64,000 nt of DNA, from NCBI RefSeq assembly GCF_032854445.1, contig NC_088302.1, positions 45,482,521-45,546,520 on the forward strand, in the 5' to 3' direction. The notes beneath the pieces are model-generated. The model saw nothing but the letters and a program-made list of their open reading frames with translations. It was not told the origin of the DNA and did not search any database. The stretch comes from Liolophura sinensis (Eukaryota; Mollusca; Polyplacophora; Chitonida; Chitonidae). The position numbers and the translations under genes were made by a program. Positions 1-13,644 of this stretch are shown here, piece by piece; position 1 is the first letter of the stretch, and each line of letters starts with the position of its first letter.

Positions 1-3000
1 CTTCTAAGCCAAGCTGATCTGACATGTAATCAATCATGTCTTTGACAGTTGGTCTTCTCCCAAACAACCAGCCTCAGCCCGGTGGTGGTAGCTCCAGCAA
101 AAGCTCCGGCTGCCTAACCTTTCAACAACAGCCTATCATTCAAATTTCTCTGATTAGTGCACCACACAAGTTTCAAAAATTCCACCAGACTTCTGAAAGT
201 GCTGAGAATATTTTTTACTTGCTTCTGGCTGATTTAGAGCTTAAAAACTGGAATCCAAAATGGCAAATTGCATAAGTTTACATTGATTACATGGTGAAGA
301 TTTTTACAAACTACGAAATCTATTTGAAAGTGGCTTATAATTCTTGCACAGTCAAAATTTAAGTGGTTGTCGCTCTCATGGAGATAACAACAAAATTGGC
401 TTTTGGCAATAATTTCTTTGTGGTTTAGGAAACACTGCTTTGATGCTGTCCTAAGCATTTATCACTGAATTTCTTTGTGTGACTCAGTTTGCTGCAGTTT
501 ATGCATTTTTCTCTTCAAAAACAAAATTAAATGCATGTATCGGTATTTGTTGTTGCTCTGATAATTGTTACCAGTCAAACATGATTTTTTGTGGGGGGAC
601 TTTGAGAACAAATTTATTTTTTGAAGCTCTTTTAACACTTTGCTGGAGTCTGTTGTTTTTGTGTATTCATTGACGGTGTAATTGATCATTTGTGTGCGCT
701 AGCAGACCCTAAAGTTTCGTGGATGTGTACTCCCGAGCCAGATGATATACATCATGTCAACTCCAGTCTTTTAACAAGAATTTAAACAAGGCTTTTTTTA
801 AAAATTCTATGCATTACCTGTTACAGGAAAAACACCTTATATGATTAATGAAATGGTATCAATTTGTGTTTTTAAAATCAAAAACTTGTTGAATGCATTA
901 ATCATGAGAGAACATGTATGTACAGGTGAAACTTCATAAAGAGTAATAAAGATTACAAAGTTAAGACTTTTTTCACTTTTCTGCAAAAACTTAGTGATCC
1001 ATTTCACATTAAAGACGTTTCGAAGTCGTTTTGAAGTCGTCTTGGTCCTTTGATAATTTTTAACAGATTTCTGCTCGCTGTGTGCACAGTTTTGTAGGGA
1101 AACATTGCATGTGTGTTCAGAGTTAAAGAGTTCAAGTTACATTACATTAGTATTATCTCACGCATGCAAAAAAAAATATTCTAAGTTGGTTTTACACACG
1201 TATCGTTACAAATATATATAAATATGTTTTATGCTGAAATTAATTACAGTACATCTGATCAGCTAAATAAGAAGTGAAAGTATATATCCTCTTAGAATGA
1301 AATGAGCCTCAACCTACAAAATATCAGTTTATTTCTGTTCTGTTGTAGGATGGCAATTATCTTTAAAGGCAGTTGGTGAAGCAGATGATAACTAAATTCT
1401 ACCTCCTGATTTTTATTTTTAATATGTTAATGCTTTCTCAGTGGGAACTGATTCTCTGATCTTTACCAGAGTTTTCCATTTTTTTTCAAGCCATACTTAT
1501 ATACTTATAACATAAATGATGATGAGTTGTGAACTTTGTGTAATTTAGTGAATGTGAGAGTTCATACATTAGAAAATTTTCTGCATCAAGAAAAACAAAT
1601 TTCACCTGTAAGTTTCCTTTCCTGATACATTAGTTATCAGTCATGTAGTAAAAAATTTGAAAATAAATCATGAGTGATGTTATCTTGCAATGAAGGTTAT
1701 CTTCTTATGTAAGGTAGAAAAGCCCTAGTCAAATGATTAAGGTACTCTAAGAAAATCAGACTTGGGAATGACAGTATTGAAAATTCATTTTATTTTTAAC
1801 TGAAAATTTTAAAAGTATCTTTCATTGAAAGTTTAAAAGTTTGATTTATTTGTTGATGCAGTATACTGATAAACGTATGAAATGTGTGAAATTCTTGCCA
1901 TTCTCATCAAGGATGACATTCAGTGAAGTCAACAGCGAAGTGAAAAATTTGCGCTAGCAAGATGCTTCACCCTTTATAAATGATTGTTCCATTTACTAAA
2001 CTTATATCGGATAAGAAATCAACTTACCACCATGATGCGTGGACACTTTGTAGTACGCAGAGCAATATAATTATCCCAGCCAGGTGGGTAATATCCAGTA
2101 ATGTCACAGATAATGACAATAAAACTCTTAACGACATTTTCTCAGGTGAGGTTAGACTTTCCCTGGTGTGCTCGACCGCGTTCAGTCCATCATCTTTGTC
2201 GTGTCTCTGGCTTAATCCTTATCTCAGTCAGCCCAGGTAAAACTTGACAATTCTCTTCATCTGGTTGATGTCTCCTGTATCCAAACAGCTTAGCCTTGTG
2301 TAAATTCCACGGTGAAGGGTTCTCCAAAGATGAACAAATTCCTCAGTCGTGATGTAACGTTGGCTTGCAACTTTTCTTATTAGCAAAAGTTAAAAGACGA
2401 GCAAATTTCTCTTGGCTTTTCTTCAACTGTTTCCTGTCATCATTTCTCACATGTGGATATTCAGCCAACTCCAGATAAATAGCCGTCACTTGGGTGTTAC
2501 TTCTGGCCAGTGATTCCCCTGTCTTTTCTTGGAACTATTGTTATGTGTACCCAGAGCACTGTTGACAAGCTGTACCTTTAGGTAACCAGTGTTTGTCAGA
2601 CTACTGGCTCAAATCTTTGGCTTCCCACACTTCACAAGTCTCTGCCCACTGTTCAGCCAATAAAACGGGCCCTGCCTGCCACTGATTGGCTCTCCTTTCT
2701 CTCTGGGCCATTCACATGAAGCCTGTCCTAACTGGCCAGAGGACTGCTCCCTTTTACCCTAGTCATAGTTCACTTGGATAACTTGTCCCTAAAGCAGCTA
2801 AATCTTCTCACCAGGGAGCTGTGAGATCTGCAGCTAGCCTGGGAGGTACCACCACCCACACTGCCCAGGAACCACTTGTATTTCTCAGCAGGGATTATCC
2901 CTTTGCCTTAATCCCAATCCCCCTTGGACTAACTGGGTATATTGCTCCTATGGCAGGTTGTAATAGGTAGGAGTAATCCAGCTATTGTTAATGCTCTGAT

Positions 3001-6000
3001 CACCTGTTATTGATATGTTCATGCCTGTTTGGAGACCTTTTGGGTATGGGCGAGACTCGAACCTTCCTGAATCTTCCCACCGTCCCTCCTGCTTCAGTGG
3101 ATTATCCACCTCTTGTATTGTACATGGGAGTTCTGTTCTAAGGCGAACTTAAAGCCCACTTGTTTCCATTCTGTGAATTTAGCCTTGGAGAAATGACTGA
3201 ATGCCTGAAATTGAAACAACAGAAGTTAGCCCTCTGGCTGTTTTCTTGAGGTGGGATTGGTTTGGTTAACTGGTCATGGGTGAGGAATTTGAATGTGGAT
3301 CCCAGGGTAAGGGCTGGAAGACTAAGGGGGTGGGGATTGATTGACAGATGTAGATGAGCTGCGATGAGCTGAGGAATGAAGCAGTGCCTACAGTAGGCAA
3401 ATTGTACTTCAGTATGTTTTGAGAATAATGCTATTTGAACTACACTCCCACAAAGTACATGTACTCAGTGTTTTCATTAATTATAAGTCATATTTCCAAA
3501 ACTTCCCCTTTTCCCTACTCGTTCTCTAAAATCAAAGACAGTCTGGAATCAGGAATCTAAATCTGAATGCTGTGCTACATATTTAACTATTTTAAAATGT
3601 TTTGTCTCAATGAAGAGTAGTTGTTCAGCAAACAGGTCTACTCAATGCTAGGATATGTAAAATTTTTTTTGTTTTTTCACCTTGAAAACGAATATATATA
3701 GCCTGTCTTCTCACCTGTTTTTGCTGCCAGTTACCGTGGGGAATTCACCTTCAAATCATCGTTAAACCACAGGGCGTTGAAATTGACAGCTAAATGTAGT
3801 TTCAAGACGCTTTATGGACAAGTGTTTTAATTTTTATTTTTTCCATGATTGAGGCCATAGACAATATTGCATTACACATTGTGTAAGATGACTTAATTAA
3901 ACCCTTAAGTGGCTGGAATACATTCCATCGGTTTACCTTCTGCATTGTACCTGAGATAAATGCATTAGCCTCCTGTAATTTAATGAAGGCTGTGTGTAAA
4001 TTCTATCTGTTTTCATAGCCTATTATTAGTGTGTTCACTGTGTATATGTAGGTTGTACACATACTGTCTGTACCAGTACTAGAAGTAGGCCTGAATGAAG
4101 TCTGGGTATGGACTACTTGCAGTCTGTCTGAAATTGTTGTCAGGGCCTTATACAGCAGTGTGGTAAAGAAAGGTAAAACTTTCGTTAGGATTTAAGGCTT
4201 CTTAAAGAATTTGTTTAATATATTTCAAAGATATAAATTTGCATTGAAAAAAAAAATAATGGTTCAGTGTTTGGAATATAAAGTGGTGCTGATGTGAAGT
4301 TCACCTTTATTGAAACTTATTTCACATCCCTCCAAAAGCGGGGTAAGAAAGAAGGTTAATTTGACTGTGGTACAGTCCAGTAGCTCTCCCTTCAGTCCAC
4401 TTGCTCAGCAGGGATTTATAGTACACAGTTTAGTCTGTAATTGGATTTACCTGTTCCCCAGCAAGGGGTAGCCCTAGGGCAAAGAAAGGGTCCTGTCTTC
4501 CTACATGTGTGTGAGCATTGTTGTGAGCGTTTGGGGGACAAGGGGAGGATATGGAGTATTAAAGCTCAGTCAGGATGCATTTCCACCATTGTGCCACTTG
4601 AATGAACCAGACATAATTCCATAAGGATTATACTGCGCTGTTGTCATAACTAAAACTTATCAAATTACTGTAGCAATTAATGCATTAAAAAGGATTTAAG
4701 AGCTGGCGTTCTTTTTCTTAGTGCATGTATCCACAGGCGTACTTCACTTAAGCCAATTTTCTTAATTTTAGTTTTATTGTCATAAAATTATGCTGCTTTT
4801 GTCGGGATAATTTATGAATATACTTTTAACAGTGTTGCATTTCCCCTTTGACATAATGATATGGAAATTGTTATCCAGTCTATCCATAAGAGTGCTAAGT
4901 TTATACATGTCTTTTTAAAATTTGATTTAAACTGGAAAAGAAAGATTTTAAACTAGTGAGTTTAAAATGCAACATCAGCATTCTGTAGAGTGATGTTAAA
5001 CATCAATGTAATAAATATAAAAAAATAAGTAATTTCTTAAATTAAGTATTTTATGTTTAATTTGTGGAAAAGTAAGTTTGTAAGTCATTTCAATGTGAAC
5101 GCCATATTACATGTTGACATGAACATGTTTTTCTGCAGTATTGCTGTTATTATGCTCCATGATTTGTAGCATGAAATCAACAATTCACGGATGCCTTGGT
5201 TATGTCTGTGGTATGGTGAGGGCAATCATATATAAATACAATTGTACATTATCCATTGGCTATCAGTTGCCTGTGTTCATGTATTTCTGTTGTTCAGATT
5301 AAACCGATAAACCCTAAACAAATGGATTGATCTTAACCAAGTTTTGTTTGAGGCTTATTGACAACAGGTTTAAAAGCTAATTCTGTCTTCTGGGCTGTAT
5401 GTCTGTCAGCTTGTCTGCTTGTTGGGATTTTTCCTTTTTAGGAGACGGTCTCACTTGTCTGTGTGATAACTTCTGAACAAATTTGGTTTAAAGGGCCATG
5501 AAACATGGACATTAAGATTTTAATGGTAAACTTTTAGTAGATATCAGTCAGTTTGTTGATCATTTTATCAGTTCCAAAAAATATATGTAAATTGCCACCC
5601 ATAAAGATAATAATAAATATTTAAAATAATATAGTCAGTATTTAAATACAAAATCTGGAAACTAACAACTTTAATTATGTACTCGCAAAGTATTATGTTG
5701 TTAAAGTGTTTTTCATAAAAAATGTATATATCCGATAAATAAATGTATATGTACTAATTAACAGTGTTAACAATCCTTAAAAAATAGATTGTCTTTAACT
5801 CATTTTCAGTATATCTTGCTGATGACATTTCAGTTGTCCTGTTGTTTTGTTGTTGTTTTTTTACATTATTTAAAATGTACTAAAACATGTTCAAAGGCCT
5901 GTAGAAATGCAGTAACATTTCTTGGTTCTGTTGGATTGAACATTTTTTTTTTTTACAAATTTAGGAAACTCTTTTAAATATTCTAAAACATGTTTGAGGG

Positions 6001-6356
6001 CCTGTAGAAATGCTGTGGAAAAACATTGTTCCGTGTGTACATTTGTTAAAATTCTGTTCTTACTAAGCAAAAACATCCTCCTAAATCTTGTGAACATTAC
6101 CATCTCAAACTTCATCACTGCTCTGTCTTAACCCCAAAATATCTTTGAGATATCAACCACCCCATAAAGGACTGCTGTGGACTGCAGAAATATTTGTCTT
6201 AAAAGTTCTTAAAATTTGTTTAGTACAAGGATATTTGACTTTTGATATTTGATATGTGACTTTTAATGAATATTACTTACTTTTGCAATGAACTCACAAG
6301 ATAAATAATCTTAACCCATGAACTTTAAAGAACATATCTTAACATCCAACATTCCT
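1..6356. other. AT-rich intergenic DNA, no gene recognised
   Basis: No ORF over 90 codons and no coding signature. The left edge (about 49-275) could be a terminal exon or 3' UTR of a plus-strand gene lying outside, with AATAAA at 945-950, but this is weak. A small duplication (AAAACATGTT...GGCCTGTAGAAATGC) occurs at about 5882-5912 and 5987-6017. Confidence 0.5.
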
Positions 6357-6517
6357 CTCCTGCCATAGATGGGAAGGTCGGCCAGAAACCTGTGGATGGT
6401 CATGGGTTTCCCTTTTGCTCTGCCGGGTTTCCTCCCACCATACTGCTGTCCGCCATAATATAAGTGAAATATTCTTGAGTACGGCATAAAACACCAATCA
6501 AATACATAAATAAATTA
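6357..6517 (+). mobile_element. SINE, 3' part
   Basis: Matches the complete SINE at 11646 from GGGAAGGTC through TTTCCTCCCACCAT, GAAATATTCTTGAGTACGGC and AACACCAATCAAATACATAAATAAAT. The tRNA head is missing. Confidence 0.85.
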
Positions 6518-6861
6518 ATATCCAACACATCCAGTGCCATCATCAACAAATTTAATCTTTCAGCATTTGCCTCTTCATCTATTCTTATTTATCGTTCCAT
6601 AAGAAATGCTGTATGAATCCGTCAATGCCCTTTTTACGAGTTTGTGTATTTTGTTTATTTAAATGATTGATGTTTAATGCAGTATAAGTCTTTGAAAGGT
6701 GAAGTGGTGATCAATCAGGTGTGATATTTATGTGACAGATCTAAAGATTTTGTTATGTTATACCCTCCCAATTCTTTGAAGATTCTACTTGTCCACATAA
6801 TCAAGTTCCCTTGATTTATTTTCTATACACAGATCTTTTTTAAAGCAGACATATATAACTG

Positions 6862-7342
6862 TAAAGGAAAAGACCGCTCAAAATCAAGGCAGGCATCACT
6901 AGCTAGACTACTTAAAAATATGCGTAAAAACACTTGTATTTCTTTAGATTTTTTTTAAGAGAGTTAAAGGCATTCAAAGGTTTGAATTCTATGGTGGGCT
7001 TTATGGCCCATACTACCAGTGATAGGAGTAGAGAAAGTTTTTTCAACTGTTAACACGAAATTAAATGTTGGAGCAGATCTCTTTCCACATAGATAGAAGA
7101 TGACTGAATTAATGTTCTGGACAATTCCATGCTTATGGTGAACGTAAGGAAAAAATGCAGTGTGATGTCAAAGTTCTCGAACACTTCAAGTATGGCCAAT
7201 AAGGTTCATAGAATTCAAACATTTCATTGTGTTGACAACCCTTCAAAACAGCTGGAAAGTTAAATTATAGTATTTTTAGACATAGTTTTTCAGTTGTCTA
7301 TGTGATAAATCTTTCTTCGTATTTTAGCTTTCTTTTATTTTG
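6862..7342. mobile_element. Fold-back MITE, copy A
   Basis: About 480 bp with long imperfect inverted repeats. TTTGAATTCTATG at 6981-6993 is exactly inverted at 7207-7219, and the outer arms also pair (AAAGGAAAAG... against ...CTTTCTTTT). It shares GGTGGGCTTTATGG, CAGTTGTCTATGT and the end TTTTAGCTTTCTTTT with the copy at 28113. No ORF; dispersed non-autonomous element. Confidence 0.75.
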
Positions 7343-8874
7343 AACTGGATTCCAGAACAGCCTGCCCTAATATTAGATCCACCATTTTTATCAATTTGGA
7401 TGATTGTTATTTTCGGTAAGAATCTGTCCCATGATGATTTACTGTTTACTTTTGTGCAGGTTGCCACAGATTTCAACTGCTTGGTCATGTTGTCTCAAGT
7501 AAAAAAAATCCTCTACAAGGTTCAAATCATCAATGACTGTGTATGAATGGAGAAACACTGTGGTCCACAGACTTTCTGAACAACCAAACATTTCAAATGA
7601 TTTCCCAGTTTGCCAGCGACATGTGACCCTGCGCACCATATATCATGGTTAATTTATTGCCCCTGTTTCATGCCTGAAGCTACACCACTCCTGTGGAGAA
7701 ATCTAAGCCAGGGTCATGTTGAAGAGACTTGTAGTACCTTGTCCCCAGACACATTACAGCTTGTCAGAGAGCTGCACAGCTCATCAATCACCGCTCACTG
7801 GCATTCGCTACCCCTGATGTATTCCTGATATGTGCACTCACCCCAACCACTTACACATCTATCCTCATTTTGTCTCATTAATGTTTGTCCAAATGTAATT
7901 TTTTTTTTGTTCACACTGCAGTGTAATGTATATGTGTACAGAGAAAAATGTGTGTTAAACGTGGCGGGAAAGAATGCCACAAGCAAATTAAAGCTTGCTC
8001 TGTGACCTATCAGGATTGTGTTAAGCTTCTGATAATTCGCAGGTAATTTAGCCTAGGCAGTGTTGTGGCAATGACATAACACTCACCCCTCAACATGATG
8101 AATTGGGGTACGATTACCCAGCTAATTACCAGCAATTGTAACTAGAACCCAGGGTTTGTGTGGGGTCTGTGCTAAATATACAAACTTTACTGAATACATT
8201 TCAGTTTAAAAATCAAATCAAGTGGAATGTATACATGGAAGTTTTTAAGTTAAGTAATAGTATAGAGAAAGTTTATGTCAAAAGTCAACCGATCAAACTA
8301 CCTTAAAGAAGGCGACGGGTGTTGTCTCTACATGTAAGTCACTGTGCTATTAAAAATTGAAAACAACCAATGGTAAAATTTGCACACCCATAAACCTTCC
8401 TGCAGCCAAATGGGTGAAAACCTTATTTGAATACAGTATTTAAGACCAACCAATCTATCAGTCAATCAGATAAATAACCAGGTAGATATAATTGTGGGTG
8501 TCCATTGTCCAGGCTGTCCTTCATTCATACCCAAGCAGTGCGTTGTGCAACGCTTTAAGAGTTAGTTAGTCACTTTATGAATTAATCCCAACATATCCCA
8601 CATTAATCTATCATACTTATCAAAGTAGGCACTCATGGGTAATCATTTCCACCTTTCACTCGAAAAATATTTACGGTATTCAACCTTCACTGAGCAGTAT
8701 CCCCCTGCCCGGTTTTCCGTATCAATTTCTAAATACTGTATATAAATACAGATTCTGACTTGCCATTACTGGAAATAACCGGAGAGATATAGGAGTTGTC
8801 TTTTTAATATGGAACAACTGGTGTCCGATGAATGGGTCGGGTTTAGCTGTTGGTGTTTACGTATTTAGCTGGCG
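7343..8874. other. Intergenic DNA, no feature recognised
   Basis: Short ORFs only, none with a recognisable product. No repeats shared with the rest of the window were spotted between the fold-back element and the 69-bp array. Confidence 0.5.
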
Positions 8875-9862
8875 TACTGTATGCAGAATCCGCGTAGTGT
8901 ACAGATTAGCTATCGTCGGTGTTTAGAGTCATTAACAGGTTTATGCAGAATCCGCGTAGTGTGTCAACCGCAGATTCGGCGTCGTTGGTATTTGGCGTCA
9001 TGCACAAGCTTATGCTGGATCCGCGTAGTGTATCTACCGCATATTTGCTTTGATGGGTGTTTAATGTCATTAACATGCTTATGCAGGATCCGCGTAGTGT
9101 ATCTACCACATATTTGCTTTGGTGGGTGTTTAACGTCATTAACAAGCTTACGCAGGATCCGAATAGTGTATCTGCCGCATATTTGCTTTGGTGGGTGTTT
9201 AACGTCATTAACAGGCTTATGCAGAATCCGCGTAGTGTATCTACCACATATTTGCTTTGGTGGGTGTTTAGCCTCATTAGCAGGTTCATGCAGGATCCGA
9301 ATAGTGTATCTACCGCATATTTGCTATTGTGGGTGTTTAACGTCATTAACAGGCTTATGCAGAATCCGCGTAGTGTATCTACCACATATTTGCTTTGGTG
9401 GGTGTTTAGCCTCATTAGCAGGTTCATGCAGGATCCGAGTAGTGTATCTACCACAGATTTGCTTTGGTGGGTGTTTAGCCTCATTAGCAGGTTCATGCAG
9501 GATCCGAATAGTGTATCTACCGCATATTTGCTATTGTGGGTGTTTAACGTCATTAACAGGCTTATGCAGAATCCGCGTAGTGTATCTACCACATATTTGC
9601 TTTGGTGGGTGTTTAGCCTCATTAGCAGGTTCATGCAGGATCCGAGTAGTGTATCTACCACAGATTTGATGTCGGTGGTATTTAGCGTCATTAATGGGCT
9701 TATGCAGAATCCGCGTAGTGTACATGTACTACCACAGATTAGCTGCCGTTTGTGATCAGTTTAGGGTCATTAAAATGCTTCGTGTCATGTATCTGTCACA
9801 GATTTACTATTGTTGGTCATTTTAGAGTCATTAACGGGCTTAATAACAGGATCCGCGTAACC
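8875..9862 (+). repeat. 69-bp minisatellite array
   Basis: About 13-14 tandem units with a 69-bp period, core ATGCAGGATCCGCGTAGTGT followed by ATCTACCACATATTTGCTTTGGTGGGTG. Edge units are diverged and shorter. Two unit types (GCAGAATCCGCG with AACGTCATTAAC, and GCAGGATCCGAA/AG with GCCTCATTAGC) alternate in longer blocks. Since 69 is 23 codons, both strands show 230-262-codon ORFs of repeated 23-residue blocks; I treat these as artefacts of the period. Confidence 0.95.
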
Positions 9863-11636
9863 GTGGGTGTAGTCATGAAAGTACCAGGGTGTCTTGTAGG
9901 GGCATCCACTTCAGCTTCAATGTAAGCATAGGGAAGCCGGATTTCTTAATAGGAGATAAATTAGTTGCCCTGCTTCTTTTCACCTGAATACGATGCGGGC
10001 ATGTGTAGTCTCCTCTTCGACAGCGAAGAATGATGGGACTGCCTCTCAATGGGTGCACAAGTGTATGGTTTGGGTGCTACTTACTAACGCTTTATCCTGG
10101 GAACATGATCGGTTATAAACTCAAGAAGGTTCATACATTAATGGCAAGGGTCGTGGTTGAAAGAAACCAGAATGCTCGGAGTAACCCACCCGCGTTTGCA
10201 AGTAACTGACGAACTTTCGCATTTGTGACGGATACTCTCCGAGCGAATTAATGCGTGTGACATATTGGGCGAAACTGGTGATCTCCAACAGACTAATCAA
10301 AGGATACCACAGACGTCAACGGTGACAGCTGTCAAAACAACGCTTTTAGCGGAATAGTCCGAAATGGGGTACTAACCTGGTTCCACGGACGGAAAATATA
10401 CACAAAGAGAAAGTAAGAGATATAAAATAGGCTTCAAAAACGAAATTAAGATTTGGCATAACTTCCTTCATTTCCCTTGAAAACCAGATACTAAAGTATC
10501 CTTTATTTAAGAACACCCAAACAGGCATACGAACGCTGACCACCTCTCATTACTGCCAACGCCCTGGCTATGCGGTCCATATTAGAGGTCGCATTGGAAG
10601 TGAAATGATTGTGGCCAAAATCAGGTCTATTCCGGGTTTTCGAAGTTTAGGTGATGACAAAGGCATTGTGTAACAAGATGACAAGGATGAGGTCCTATAT
10701 TATTATATCTCTCCTTGATAGGCAAATTCAAAGTCACCTGAATGACGGTCTTCAAGTTTTTTTGCAAAGAATCCCTACCCATGACTATATGGAGACGAGT
10801 GCATTCGTAGATCGTTCGACCGAGCTCTCACCTACTTTAAGTATGGGCTATTTTGATTTGTATTGCAACTAAGTTGAAGATCAGAGGTCAGAAATAATAG
10901 TCAAAGGCAACTCGAAGGACATATGTGACTTCAAACTTAGATAACTTATAGAACAAACCAGTTTGGGAAATTCCGAAAGCATTGGGGTAAAAACTGCTGT
11001 CCGAACATAGATGATGTCCTCCATGTTATTTTCTCTTCTCTTGTGGTCGCATATGACCACACCGTGAGCACAATGTCAAATCGAGGTGATGTGCGCAAAG
11101 CGCAAGGCCAGACAGTTGTTCAGAAAAGTTGGAGAACATGTATACTTCCCCTCTAACCCTAGGTAACAGTCGAGTACAGCCAATAACGAGGGTTAGGACA
11201 AAATATAGGTTTTGTAATTCTCGGGACCTCAACTCTAAATTTGGTTTTGCACTCCCGTGGATTAGAGAATATTAATACTTTTGTTTATAACATGTAGAAC
11301 AAACCTTAGAAATCTTCTTCTAACTTTCCGTGGCAAAAGTTGAGCATTTCAGGGACAGGTTTTGTCGCCTTTCTTTGATCAGCTTATTGTGTTCATTTTT
11401 GGTGTTTTTTTGTATACTTAGCCAGTTGTTTTAAACCATCACTGAAATAATGGACATCGTAAAGCCGGACGTAGATCAACTTTGCAACTCGGAGCAAATG
11501 AGTTTTTTGGCGACTGGAAGCTTCTCCCAACATCTAGGAGCAACTGGGAGCGTTAGACATGGCGCTGATTGTAGTCAGTCTAGGCGTGTTTGTGCCCTGT
11601 TGAGCATGGTTTGCCTACTGTTGCTGATTGCGATGC
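9863..11636. other. Intergenic DNA, no feature recognised
   Basis: Slightly GC-richer than the surroundings. Several ORFs of 60-75 codons on both strands have no recognisable product. Nothing else supported. Confidence 0.45.
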
Positions 11637-11645
11637 ATCACATGC

Positions 11646-11910
11646 AGGGGGACCTCCGTGGCTCAGTTGGTTAGCGCGCAAGATTAGCGTAATGACCCAG
11701 GAGCCTCTCATCGATGCGGTCACTGTGAGTTCAAGTCCAGCTCATACTGGCTTCATCTCCGGTCGTACGTGGGAAGGTCTGCCAGCAACCTGCTGATGGT
11801 CGTGAGTTTCCCCCGGTCTCTGCCCGGTTTCCTCCCACCATAATGCAGGCCGCCGTCGTATAAATAAAATATTCTTGAGTACGAAACACTAATCAAATAA
11901 ATAAATAAAT
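11646..11910 (+). mobile_element. tRNA-derived SINE, complete reference copy with 9-bp target duplication
   Basis: The head contains a perfect pol III A box TGGCTCAGTTGG (11659-11670) and a B-box-like GAGTTCAAGTCC (11727-11738). A body follows with TGGGAAGGTCTGCCAGCAACCT and TTTCCTCCCACCATAATG, then a tail with ATATTCTTGAGTACG, AATCAAATAAATAAATAAAT. The 9-bp direct repeat ATCACATGC flanks it at 11637-11645 and 11909-11917. The organisation is that of a tRNA-related SINE with an (AAAT)n-type tail. I cannot name the family with certainty from sequence alone. Confidence 0.9.
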
Positions 11911-12699
11911 CACATGCGATGCTCACGTATCAGTCACATAAACGTAGCAATGCGACCTGCTACATGTGATGTGCTAAAATGACAAATTGTGCTTAACAGG
12001 GCGTAAGCACACGTAAATCGACGTAATTCGGGTCGCAAAAAGTAAAACACGTTCAACTCCGAAAATCTGAAAATCCGAGCCTGCAGCTGTCGTGGACAGC
12101 AAGTCCGGGTAGGTCCTCTAAAACCAGTGCATGATGGCTTCCACTTGCTCCTAGTTGCCTAAAAACCCAGTTGCTCCGAGTCACATCGTCGACCTGCGTC
12201 CGCCTTTACGGTAGCAAGTCGACTGCGAGAGACAGTCAAAAAGGAAAGTGCAGGAGGAGTGTAGGAGGAGGTTAAGGGTTTTCTGGATCTTGGTACGCAC
12301 ATTGTTTGGAGCTCGAGAATAGTTGACCCCTAAATGCGGCATGAGAGCTAATAAATAGCCACGGAAAAAGATGCATCTGGGGGTCGAAACGGACATTCAT
12401 ACACCAGCCGTTCACCAAAATAGACGTACGTCTTGGTTCAATAATTGCTGGACCAATATCCATAACGACGTTCAGCACAAACCACCAAAGAAAGTATATA
12501 AAGGAAGTATATAAAGCAAGGACTTCTGACTGAATCATGCTAAGCAGTCAACAATTTTCAGTGACGATGAAGACGTAGGGAATGTTCTAAGCGAATAAAC
12601 TAAATTAGTATCCTTGCTAATGCCATGCTAGTTAGTAAGTTGTCGATAGTGGAAATATGTGCCTCAGTTGCACACTGATTGTAACCTCAAAACCAACAC

Positions 12700-13000
12700 A
12701 TCGGCCATGATGAAGGAACGACCAGTATTTCTTCCAGATAACAGATAACATTATCCCGCTTCACATCTCTGTGAACATCCCCGAGAAACATTTCAGGACA
12801 CAGATAAAGTCACAAATTCGCACTGCTTGAGTGCAATCTTCCGCGTCATCTGGCTGTTGTGGATGATTTGTTCCAGTGACCTGGGTATTTCAGCATCCCA
12901 CGACACCGCGTAAGCACTGGGATCACCGAATCTTGCCTATTAGGAAGCTGCAACGATAGGTAGGCCTACTTCCCGCGGATCGGCGCATGTTCCGTCTCCA
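12700..13000 (-). pseudogene. Decayed protein-kinase-like fragment
   Basis: On the minus strand a frame reads GDVHRDVKRDNVI (about 12740-12780), closely matching the kinase catalytic loop HRDxKxxN. Just upstream, about one frameshift away, comes VSWDAEIPRSLEQIIHNSQM and TRKIALKQCEFVTLSVS then a stop. This has the look of the helix that precedes the catalytic loop in a kinase domain. No DFG or APE segment was found downstream. It is best read as a broken relic of a protein kinase gene; an intron-split real gene is less likely. Confidence 0.4.
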
Positions 13001-13644
13001 TCGCTTTCAGGGCAGTGACTTCAGCAGATCGGTGCTAATGCACGAAAGATGTAAAAAAGGAAGATGCCACGAAGCAGTTTCCAGTTGAATTTCGTACGAG
13101 ATTCTGGACTCCAGCAAAGCACTAGTTGCCCTCTTCTGAGGAAAACAGTACAGATGAAATCGAGTACATTGCTTGTTTCAGGCAGTCCCTGATTTGCATT
13201 GACGGTGGTGGCGGAGATAAAAAAGTTGATAGTGTGCATGTATAACGACTTGCTATAATAGACTCGAGCACTAGATATTGTGGATTACTGAACTACCGGT
13301 ACTTGAGCAGCAAGCAACGGTGTTGACTCCCAGCTAGGCCGAGCATGTTTAGAAATGTTTGCACCCACAAGTTATCACGAATAAACGTTCAGGAAGGTCC
13401 GATGCAGAAAGTCGTTATAGAACACAGCATCTATGTTAATTATGCAGTTGCTGACAGTCTGCCGTGCAGTGTCAAAGCTGTTAACGTCTATTAACTTGTT
13501 GGATGTACCGTTTGACTGCACCTCTAACAATGTCCTTGATCCCATTAGAGCTCTTTTTCAACTAACTGTTGAAGACAGGCATGGGTGACGCCTGCACAGG
13601 TGAATTAGACCCCCTACAGAGCCCCCTACGTATCATGCAGGCCT

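Noticed and set aside
36-275. Possible terminal exon starting after an AG at about 48, with PNNQPQPGGGSSSKSSG
   Set aside because: The acceptor is weak, the product becomes unremarkable and no homology was recognised; too little sequence lies to the left to judge.
8881-9755. Long ORFs of 232-262 codons on both strands over the tandem array
   Set aside because: They follow from a stop-free 69-bp unit. All encode 23-residue repeats with no recognisable domain, on opposite strands and in several frames at once.
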